Part shown: one piece after another, positions 1 through 8,841 of the stretch
Layout of the letters: each line of letters starts with the position of its first letter
Position numbering within the stretch: the first letter of the stretch is position 1
Source of the DNA: Hypsibius dujardini
Lineage: Eukaryota; Tardigrada; Eutardigrada; Parachela; Hypsibiidae
Length of the DNA: 39,089 bases
Assembly: GCA_001579985.1 (NCBI GenBank)
Contig: LRSR01008786.1
Location: 1-39,089, forward strand
Direction of reading: 5' to 3'
Program-made: the position numbers and the translations under genes
Notes under the pieces: generated by a model
Databases searched by the model: none
The model's input: the letters and a program-made list of their open reading frames with translations, nothing else
What the model was told of the DNA's origin: nothing

Positions 1-105
1 TATTTTTATTATTTTATTATATTAAATATTTTATTTATTTAATAATAATTTATAAATATTATTTAATATTTAATATTATTATACTATTATTAGCAATATT
101 TGAAG
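1..105. repeat. AT-only low-complexity sequence
   Basis: The first hundred bases are almost entirely A and T, made of short runs of ATTT and TATT. No reading frame or structured repeat unit stands out. The stretch to about 670 that follows has normal composition; it includes an open frame at about 142-350 that ends near a GTAAT donor-like site, but I recognise no protein in it and do not call it a gene. Confidence 0.6.
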
Positions 106-673
106 GGATTAATGAAGATATTGTACATTTTTAAGGTTAAGTATTCATAGTAAGAAGAATTCACATCGGGTTCTTTGATCGATATTCCGAAGGTTCACTC
201 ATCCCAAGAGCCGGAACAAACAGTTCTCCAACCATCGCGCGCAAGGTTGCCAGAAATGCGAATTACGTCTTAACACTTTGTGCTTGTAGAGTCCGTGGAC
301 AAACTGCCAAATTAATCACCATATGGACAGGTAATATATCATCAGCACCTCTTTCCCCATGTTAAGTTAACCACCATCTTTAGTGTGAAGATTTCGCAAC
401 GGCCAGCAGAATCTTCTATCGCCACGGTTTACGTATCGGCATGCTCAATTGACACTCAATAAATAAAAACTCGTCAACATCGCATATCAGAGAGTCATAC
501 ATGCATGTACACAAATTCGGTAAACAACGCAACACTGCGTGTGATCCTGCTTGACGTTGATGAGGACGGATTGGTCAACCTTTGATTGCCACGCTTTCGT
601 CGTAATCGTAGCGGACTTTCGAAAGAGTCCTTCGTGTACCGTTCCATTGCGCTACAGTGATTTTGCATAACAC

Positions 674-1398
674 AGGCAGTAATGGAGATTTTCTCTCCTG
701 ATCGGCAAGAGTTTTTTTCACAAATAGCTACCTATTTATCATGATTTATCATAGGAGTCTCAGCGTGAAATCACATTACCGGTTTCAGAAAAGAATAAGG
801 AAGAAAAATACTTCCCCGGCCAGTTTGTGTTGTGTGTGGACGCTTGATTGATTGAAAGCTTGTTATTATCCTTGATTTTCACTGTAAAAAATGCCAATTT
901 TTCAGAACATATTTAAAACAATTGTTTTGACACTGCCCATGTCAAATTTGATTTGAAGTCGATTGGCATAAGCCGAATATTTTTAAAATTTCAGGGGGCG
1001 GAGCTGTAGACCAGCTCTGGTAGGCTACGCTCGAGTTTTTTGTCCCTCATTACAAATACACGCAGCTCCGCCCCCTAACAATTTAACAATTTTCGGCTGA
1101 TGCCAATCGATTTTAAATTAAATTTGGCATGGGATGATGTTAAAAGATTTGCTTTAAAGCTATTTATAAAAATGAACAATTATTAACAGTGAAAATCCAG
1201 GAAAATAACAAGCTTTCAATCAATCAAGCGTCCACTCACAACACAAACTGGCTGAGGAAGTATTTTTTTTCCTAATTTTTTTCTGAAACCGGTAATGTGA
1301 TTTCCACGCTGAGACTCCTATGATAAATCATGATAAATAGTTAGCTATTTGTGAAAAAAACTCTTGCCGATCAGGAGGGAAAATCTCCATTACTGCCC
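674..1398. mobile_element. Foldback (long inverted repeat) element, non-autonomous
   Basis: The left half from 674 reappears as its reverse complement ending at 1398. The outer ends read GGCAGTAATGGAGATTTT and its complement. Further inwards the arms share the block around ACCGGTTTCAGAAA (779-792 and 1282-1295), then GGGGGCGGAGCTG (996-1008) against its complement (1062-1074), with a loop of about 50 bp near 1010-1060. Each arm is about 330 bp and nearly perfect. There is no coding capacity, so it must be mobilised by another element if it moves at all. I could not identify a convincing target-site duplication, so the transposon class is unknown. Confidence 0.85.
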
Positions 1399-3860
1399 TA
1401 GTAAGTATTTCCCAACCCCTTAAGGCGATGGCCCTTAAGACGATGGAGCAACGTCAAATTCTGCGAAAAAATAATTGACTTTTTTATATCTTCGGAAAGA
1501 CCAAAAAATTTGCCGCATTCTAAAGGAAACTTTGTAGTAAAAAATAATTCTCAGAATGGCGAAATCGTCAGCGAAAGAAATTGTATTTGAAAAATGGTGC
1601 CGAGGAGGAGAGGGATAGTAAAGGCGGTTGCTCCCTTCTACCTCCTATCCCTGCTTTGCCCATAGATTTTATTCTAATTAATCTAATGTGGGACATGCAT
1701 CTCATTTGAAAAAAATCCGACGAAATTCATTCAATCGTGTCAGTTTCCATAACAAGTTCAGAGGATGTTTCCGAACTGTTTTTGCCCCGTTTTCGAACTA
1801 CCATCATGTCTGGCAGATTGTCCAGCCGACTCATGCAGTGCTACGTTATCTCATATTTTTGTTCAATTTGGCGTTATGCGACAAAAAGCTTTTTAAAATA
1901 AAATTTAATATTATTGTCAAATATCTCGGCAAATTAGTTTTGAATTCATGCCATGGGTTTTGGGCTGGGTCTCCGATTGACGACTTTTCAAAAACAATTT
2001 TGTACATATTTTTACTCTTACTTTTAATTTCGTTTACAGCAGAATTTAGTAATAGATTTCAGAATTCACGACCAAACTGAGATGACGACAAAATCGAGCG
2101 AAAACTATTTCGTTGTGAGTTGTGAGTTGTGACCAGATTACAAATGAGGAAAACGATTAGGCAGAATCCCCCCTCAATCGGCACTTTTACTTTCTCTCCC
2201 CACACATTGACCGCTCATCTGTATATCTCTCATACGCCAAAGAGTGTGTGACTGCCTGCTTTTCGCGGTGCTTGAGTTTGAAAGTGTCGCACGAAAGAAA
2301 AATGCGGGAGCTCAGCAGTTTTTTGACGGCTTTTCAAGTCGCCCCGTTCTTCACAAACACACACACACACTACACTGCAGGTCGAGCGCTTGTTTTTGTT
2401 TGTATGGAGAGAGGGTGAGTGAGTGATCTACAACCTACGAGAGGGTCCTTTGACGTTTTGTGTTTGCTTCTAGACAAGTTCTCGAGAAAATGCGTCTCGC
2501 GCTTAGAAGAAGAAGAAGAAACTTTGTCCGTATAATAAGCCCAAGTGTAAACTCAAAGAGGAATGATGCGCAGGTCTTCAAGTTCGGCGGGCAAAAAAAC
2601 ACGCGCTCACCCGATTTGTGGCGAATTATGACAGATAGAAAGAGAGAAGAGGGAGGGTTCGCCGGGTTAATCCGTGGGAAGCCACGTTGCGAAAAAAAAT
2701 TGTTTGGTCGCGCCGCTTGGAAAAGACAACTCTCTGTGTGTGTGTGTGTATGTGGGTATAACAGTAAAAGTAAATAGAGAATTTGAAGGTCCCTGCTGCA
2801 TCGTTTTAGAATGCGAAATAAAAAAGTCGGGAAACTTTGAAAATCAAGCGCTTAAGAAAAGCCGATACCATATCTGTCATGCGGCTAATTATAATTTAGA
2901 ACACATCAACCGGAGTTTTAGTCAGGTACAGTACAGTCAGCCCCAAGAAAAACTCCACTTTGCACAACATCGACTTTTTGCGCATAGAGAGCGATATGGT
3001 GCGACAAGTGTGCCAGTAGAATATCTATGATATTAAGAGATGCAGGTAATTGAACCGAGTAGCCCACCAAAACTTGGCTATCTCGTGATCTCGAAAAACA
3101 AATAGCAGTTTACTTGTGTAAAGGACTGCAACAACTGATGACTTAATCGCAGGGAAACTGCCCAAAGTAACCGAATTCGAGTTTTTATCAGCTGTTTTTG
3201 CAGCTTTTCATAACTCCTTTTTTCTGTTGCTGCCATTGCTCTTGATTGGCTGATTTAGTAAAATTTGATTTAAAAATGGTTATAGGAAGGCGAATTCCTC
3301 CTGAAGTAGCAATGGCAGTTCACACTTTGCGGCAGAAATTTATGCAGAAATTTTCTGGATTTCGATCAGGGTATTGAGGTTTAACTTTTTAAATTCTAGT
3401 TATTAACTCTGTTTCTCAAAATGTTTGTGATGTTTAAATTTCCCAATTCCGAAGTTGTTTTTTTCTCATGCTTTGAATTGTTCGAATTTTTATTCCTGAT
3501 ATTTTACTTTTTATTGCTTGCTTGCTCGCGTTTGATTCGAAATATAACGTATAATTATGCATTACGTGTGCACTGCATGTTCTGATTGGTCGTCACAAAC
3601 GGTGCAATTTAGGGCGGAGTTTTCAGCCAGTTTGAACAGCAAAAGTCACGTGACCGACTGTATCACAGCCCCCAGCGTGCTTTTTTTCACCAATAAAATT
3701 GACCAAAATCCATAAATTAAACGTGCCTCCCCCCCCCCAAGTGGGACCTTTACTTGGCCGAGGTAAAAAACAGTGTTCGAAAAGTGGCTGAAAAGTGTTG
3801 TAAAGTTGATCGTAAATCAATTCATACGTTTTTCAATACTTTTGATGATTTTCAAAGTAT
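1399..3860. other. Intergenic, no supportable gene
   Basis: Short frames exist (for example 1688-2080 on the plus strand), but they lack recognisable domains, splice context or any paralogue in the window. Visible items are a CA dinucleotide run near 2357-2372, a GT run near 2733-2750, an AAG run near 2505-2520 and a C run near 3730-3739. There is also a pair of direct repeats containing CTTAAG and CGATGG at 1420-1446. Confidence 0.5.
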
Positions 3861-3861
3861 A

Positions 3862-4295
3862 TTTCATCGGTCAGGATCTGGGAAAACAGTGGAAGATTGC
3901 GTTTTCCCTGAACTTCACTGTCGTAATTTCAATTTGGGAAAAGGTTATTTTTAAAAGAATGATTTGAAATGTTTCTCTCAAAATTAAAATTAAAATCGAC
4001 TGGCATTAGCAGAATCTGTTTTAGATGTCAGATGGCGGAGTCATGCGTCACTTCTGGAATATGGATCGGAAGCTTCCCGTCAGGCTCGAGAACAGACCGT
4101 GGCTGCGCCCCCGACCTCCAAAAAAAATCCTGCCAGTGCCACAGTCAATCGATTTTCAAATTGAATTTGAGAGGAACCAAGTAAAAATCTTTTTCCCTAA
4201 TTGAAGTTTTTTTCAGTCCAAATCAAGAAAAACAGAGTCTTCCAGCGTTTTCCCAAGTTTGACAATCTTCCGAAAAAAGTTTATAGAGCCTGGCC
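3862..4295. mobile_element. Diverged inverted-repeat element related to the 674-1398 foldback
   Basis: The sequence from about 3875 to 4020 (GGGAAAAC, GGAAGA, CTCTCAAA, ATCGACTGGC) recurs as its reverse complement between about 4110 and 4280. The inner part resembles the inner arm of the 674-1398 element: a TCGAnTGGCATnAGC block is followed by a CAG, then GGCGGAG, and then a CTTCTGG or CTCTGG block. The arms have many mismatches, so this looks like an older or distantly related member. No coding capacity is visible. Confidence 0.55.
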
Positions 4296-4696
4296 TGACT
4301 GATCAAATTAATTTAGAAAATCATCATAATTATAGAACTGCGAGAAAAAAACATGAAGCAGAGTCATTTTGCGTTCCACCTTATTGAAGAGGAAAAACTT
4401 CCCTCCCCGTACAAACTGCCCCCCTCCCCTCTCAATTAATGCGCAACGCCCTTCGACGCGGCACGTGATTTCAAAACATATTAAATGCTCGAAGAGGTAG
4501 CTAAAACGTGCTACACGAAAGTAGAAAAACGGCCAATGATGCTCAAACGTCTTAATTGTTCAATACTATGCACGGTGACGGTGAAATAAAAAATGAGTAA
4601 ACCATAAATTTCGTTCATTAAGGTACATGTTTGCTTGCTCTTTTTTAATGCTCTTTGTAAATTTTCACTAGAACAAAAATGTCTACAGGAAACGTA
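4296..4696. other. Intergenic, nothing identified
   Basis: I see no gene, RNA or repeat here beyond short A-rich stretches. Confidence 0.4.
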
Positions 4697-4698
4697 TA

Positions 4699-4874
4699 CC
4701 AAGGAAACGCGGAGAGTTGAATCGCTAAATGGGCTGAATCGGTCGGGTGGTGGAGGGCGCCACAAGTGTAAATTGTAAAGAACGGTGTGTGTGAAGCTGG
4801 ATGAGTGTTGTTTACAATTTACACTTGTGGCGCCCTCTGCCAACCGACCGATTCAACCCGCCGCGTTTCCTTGG
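4699..4874. mobile_element. MITE, family 1 copy 1 (hairpin, TA target site)
   Basis: A 176-bp hairpin begins CCAAGGAAACGCGG and ends with its complement, flanked on both sides by TA (4697-4698 and 4875-4876). The arms are about 75 bp and contain GTCGGGTGG and GGAGGGCGC. A short centre carries GAAGCTGGATGAGTGTTG. The same element occurs at 10711-10887. TA flanks and long terminal inverted repeats without a coding region fit a non-autonomous Tc1/mariner-type element; that class assignment is inference. Confidence 0.88.
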
Positions 4875-5371
4875 TATATATATATACTTCCCACATAACT
4901 ACACCCCTCCCCCCATACTTTGAAATATAATTTGAAAATCATGATAAGTATGGCTCTATTGAAAAACATATGAATTGATTTATGGTCCACTCAACAATAA
5001 CTTTGCAACCACTTATCGGACATAGATTGTTTTGCATGGGAGCGACTACAAAAGTCAGTGTTGTTTAACTAGGGATTTTAAATTCAATTTAATTAAAAAA
5101 ATGCAATCTGTGGCGAGATTAAATAAAATATCGTTTAAATATATTTCAAATCACCGAACCCATTTTAAATAAAAATATTATTTAAATATAATCTTCATTT
5201 TATGTAAAAGACAACTACAATGACACTGTTCAAAAGCCTGCAGCGACGGATTTGATTGATTGATAGTACAACGCATTCTATGTCGTCTTAAAATATGAAC
5301 ACGCTAGAAGAGAACAATTCATCGTCCGAACAATCGGCTATTTTGGCGAGCCAGTCAGTACAAGATAGTGC
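4875..5371. other. Intergenic, AT-rich
   Basis: The left edge has a short TATATATA run beside the MITE. The rest is AT-rich sequence with ATTTAAAT runs near 5120-5210. No gene is supported. Confidence 0.4.
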
Positions 5372-5599
5372 GAGTAAATTAATCAAACGATCAACAGCAG
5401 ATCGGTAGTTAGTGAATCAATCAAACGATCAACAGCAGATCGGAAGTAAGTAAATCAATCAAACGATCAACAGCAGATCGGTAGTGAGTGAATCAATCAA
5501 ACGATCAACAGCAGATCGGAAGTAAGTAAATCAATCAAACGATCAACAGCAGATCGGTAGTGAGTAAATCAATCAAACGATCAACAAATCGGTAGAACG
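5372..5599. repeat. 38-bp tandem array with alternating unit types
   Basis: About six head-to-tail units of 38 bp share the core TCAAACGATCAACAGCAGAT. The segment after the core alternates between CGGTAGTGAGT and CGGAAGTAAGT, so the real period of the central part is a 76-bp dimer. The last unit is truncated to TCAACAAATCGGTAG. The array lies about 270 bp upstream of the cardiolipin synthase start codon. Confidence 0.9.
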
Positions 5600-5864
5600 T
5601 AAAGTTCTCTCTGTTCAATCAGCCAATCCGTTGAATGACTTCACTACGAGGTTTTTAAATAGACAAACAACACTAGGTGCGAAAAGTGCAACCGTTCGTT
5701 TCCGCTAATAAGCGGACCGCTTCCTCTGTGGCCGCCGAGCGGATCCGCTAAATGGTAAATCGAAATTCCCATTGGGATTCTCCATCGACTGCTGCTGTAC
5801 TTCTTCCTTAAATTTTTTATTATTGTAGAGGGCAAAAATAATTAAGTTTTTTTTACATCGAAAA
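5600..5864 (+). promoter_or_regulatory. Proximal upstream region of cardiolipin synthase
   Basis: This is the sequence between the 38-bp array and the CRLS1 start codon at 5865. It presumably holds the promoter and 5' UTR. I see no canonical TATA box at a suitable distance, and no transcription start can be assigned from sequence alone. Confidence 0.35.
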
Positions 5865-7819
5865 ATGCAATTTGCATCGGGTTTGATTAGACGAGAAATA
5901 TTTTGCACCGCGTCCCATGGATATCGCTTCCGCCACTCGGCTCTTCCCTCTCTTCGCTTTAATTTCTCCTCTTCCGCCGCCGCGTGCACAATGGACGGAT
6001 CCGGCCAGAAAGAGCAGACCCATCGTTCGCGTTACCAGAAACACCGCAAAAGCTTCGTCCAGCGGAAGGATCAGATTGTTACGCAGTGGAGAAGCAGGCA
6101 AAAAGAATTCAGCCAGGATATCAAAGATCTTGCTCTGGTTTGTACTATTTTGGCCATGTCAGTTAATTAAGTTTAGAAAACAAATTTGCGGCTGCGTCAC
6201 TTTACATTTTTAAATGGTTTGAGTGTGAGATTCTGAATTGTCACCCAGTTAAAAGTGAATTGTTTAGATACCACATTGGCTCATGCCGATGCCTGGTTGA
6301 TTGATCGATTGAGCGACATCAAATATTTCTATCGTTCTGTCCATTGATTGATGGATTTGAAAGGAATTTGCGAATAATTTTAAAGATCTCGTTCTGGTAT
6401 ATGTGTTATTTTGTTCTCATGTAATTTTTAGAAAAAAGTATGAGGTCTATCTTAATTTTTTTCAACTGGTTTGAGTGAGAGACTCTGAATTTTTATCCAG
6501 TTATCAGCGATTTGTTTCAATATCTCATTAGCTCATGCATGTCTTCGGTTGATTGATCGATTCAACGATATCAATATTTCTCTTGTTCTAGCTTCTGTCC
6601 GTTGATTGATGTATTAAAAAGGATACGTTAAAAATTTAAAAAATCACTCTGGTTTGCATCGTTTAAAATGTCGATTTTTTGTTTGTAGAACGTAGTATTA
6701 TTACCATTATTGTAATTTTCAATTTGTGGAAAGGTTCCAAATCCAAATTCAGAATTTCATCATTTCAAAGTGAAGTTTCTTGGTTTATGCTCTGTTCATC
6801 ATGTTCACGGTGGTAGGCCCCGGTTGATTGATCTATTCGAATGAACCGCAATATTCCGTATCTGGCGATTGATTGATGTATTGCTTAAAGTTTTGCCGGG
6901 TGTTAACTGTCGAGTTTCTGAAGAATTGTTTGTTGTTATTACAGAAGGAAAATATATTCACAATACCGAACTTCCTGTGCATAATCCGGATTGGACTGAC
7001 GCCGTATGTGGGATACCTAGTGCTCAACGGAGAATACAATTGGGCATGTTACATCTTTGCATTCGCTGGCTTCACAGACTTGGTACGGGTATCCCTGGTG
7101 GAGGGGAGAGGACGGTTAATTTTTAGGCAGACAGACGAACGGATGGATGGCTAGAGGACAGGCAGGCTCGCAGGCAGGCAGACACACAGACACACAGACA
7201 GGCAGACAGACAAACCGAAAGTAGACAGGCTAGCTTACATCCTGACACTCAGACATACAGACAGAAGGAGAACTACATACGAAGTTGGATTAACGTCTTA
7301 AACGTGTTTACTTTTCTTTCAGCTGGACGGATGGATAGCACGTCGCTGGGTCAGCCAACGCTCAATGGCAGGAAGCTTTCTTGATCCCCTAGCTGATAAG
7401 TTGCTGGTAACCACGCTAGTTCTCACTTTAACGGCGGTACATCTCATCCCGGGTAGGATCCCGAAATGTGAAAATTCCATCTTCGCCCCTTGCAAGTGTT
7501 TTATTTTATTTTTAACGTAGTTCCATTGACCGCCCTGATTGTCTTTCGAGACATCTGTCTCATCGCCGCTGCCTTCGTCATTCGTTATCGTTCCTTGCCG
7601 CCACCGGTAAAATTAGTAATGCATGTAGTAGAGCAGTAGCTGTCCATCTTCGAATAATGTTTTCAATTGTCTGTCAACCAAACATTGCTTCAGTCGTATC
7701 TTCTTTCAGATTACCTTCAAACGCTACTTTGATTTGACCTATGCAAGCGCCAGTTTATCACCGACAACGCTCAGCAAGGTAAGGCATTAGAATAGACAGA
7801 AACAGACAGACAGACAGAA

Positions 7820-7850
<31 letters not shown>

Positions 7851-8290
7851 CAAACACACAGACAGACAAACAGACGGACAGACAGACATACAGACAGACA
7901 GACATACAGACCGTTGGTCAGTCAGTCAGTCAGTGGATGTGAATCCGATAAAATACATATGTATGAAACATTTCTGGGGTATGTTCTTCATTGAAGTACA
8001 ACACCGGAGTGCAACTTGCACTGGTATTAGCTACCCTGGGAGCACCGGTATTCGGCTACGTAGACCACTCTGCCCTTCACGCGCTTTGGTAAGTTTCTGT
8101 ATCACCAGTGGATCTCTTCACCCGCCAACATCTTATCACGCTCTTTAATGGCTTTCGTTGTTTGCTCTGTTCCAGGTACATCACGGCGGCTAGTACCTTG
8201 GCATCCAGTGCCAGCTATATGTTCCAAAAGGACACCTTCAGGTACCTCATCCCTTCCAGGACGAAAACGCCCCCTTCCACGGGACACTGA
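5865..8290 (+). CDS. CRLS1: Cardiolipin synthase (CMP-forming), mitochondrial
   Basis: The enzyme joins CDP-diacylglycerol and phosphatidylglycerol into cardiolipin in the inner mitochondrial membrane. The exons I derive are 5865-6137, 6945-7082, 7323-7452, 7523 or 7521-7606 (7521 keeps the frame), 7710-7778, 7997-8088 and 8176-8290. All have GT-AG borders, phases agree, and the product is 300 residues, close to the 301 of the human enzyme. Residues 1-45 are rich in Arg, Ser and Phe with few acids, as expected of a mitochondrial presequence. The CDP-alcohol phosphotransferase motif spans the exon 2/3 border: D136, D139-G140, A143-R144, G154, D158 and D162, in the context LLDGWIAR and LDPLADK. 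ENIFTIPN at the exon 2 start and IPVPLT at the exon 3/4 junction match the family. The exon 1 donor (GTTTGT) is weak, and intron 1 is built of tandem copies of the junction. The gene converges on the receptor gene at 8842-13288. Confidence 0.94.
6123..6892 (+). repeat. Tandem triplication of the CRLS1 exon 1/intron 1 junction
   Basis: Three diverged units of about 255-260 bp begin with the end of exon 1: AAAGATCTTGCTCTGG (6123), AAAGATCTCGTTCTGG (6382) and a decayed third unit whose CTGG falls at 6649. Shared internal landmarks are TGGTTTGAGTG, CACCCAGTTA/ATCCAGTTAT, GGTTGATTGATC and TTGATTGATG. Each unit carries its own potential donor GT straight after CTG. The array makes up nearly all of intron 1. 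Confidence 0.85.
7140..7270. repeat. CAGG/CAGA tetranucleotide-rich tract in CRLS1 intron 2
   Basis: Imperfect repeats of GGCA, GACA and CAGA fill most of the intron between exons 2 and 3. Confidence 0.8.
7797..7932. repeat. CAGA array in CRLS1 intron 5
   Basis: A long CAGA tract with occasional CAAA and CATA variants ends in a short TCAG run (GTCAGTCAGTCAGTC). It fills most of the intron between exons 5 and 6. Confidence 0.88.
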
Positions 8291-8841
8291 GAAGATAATT
8301 TTAGGCATTTTCCTTTTAATTTGTTACCTTTTTAATTGATTTAATTCACCTCCACAATTTGCTGTTGATGTTTGGATAGCTTTACCTCGCCTTGTATAAA
8401 GAACCCACCCACCCATCAATTCATCCATCAATCAATCAATCAATCAATCCATTAATCCAGCCATACAATCATTTATCAATCAATCCATCAATCCATCAAA
8501 CGCATTATTTTTAGATTACGTTTTATACTTTTGCACAGCTGTTATGCTACATCCCGTGTGATTTATGCTTGAGTGGGTGCTATATAAGTCGTATTCTGTA
8601 GGAAGTAGTACGCCGTATAGACTCTTGTGACCATATCTCAAGAGTTAATAGAAGATCAATTGGTGTGATGGTCTTGTGTCCGTACAGTTTTCAGGGTTAC
8701 CCGTGAGGTGTGGGGGATGAGCAGGGCTTTCTCCTGAAAACGGGCTAGCTCCAGTTGCCACCAGTTATGGACAACCTGGTTGAAGTTCCGCCGATGCCAA
8801 CTGCAGGAAAACCACCCCATTAATTATTATTTTGCATTTTT
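8291..8841. other. Convergent intergenic interval with ATCA repeats
   Basis: This interval separates the CRLS1 stop codon from the stop codon of the minus-strand receptor gene. It contains an imperfect CAAT/ATCA run at about 8408-8500. I see no AATAAA on the plus strand until 8884-8889, which lies inside the last coding exon of the neighbour. On the minus strand, AATAAA lies directly at the receptor gene stop codon. Confidence 0.5.

Noticed and set aside
142-350. Open stretch ending in a donor-like GTAATA near the left edge
   Set aside because: No recognisable domain and no partner exon; could be the end of a gene to the left but cannot be supported.
1688-2080. 130-codon plus-strand frame
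   Set aside because: AT-rich sequence with no recognisable domain, no splice partners and no paralogue; chance frame.
4511-4843. 110-codon minus-strand frame
   Set aside because: More than a third of it lies in the hairpin MITE at 4699-4874; no protein similarity.
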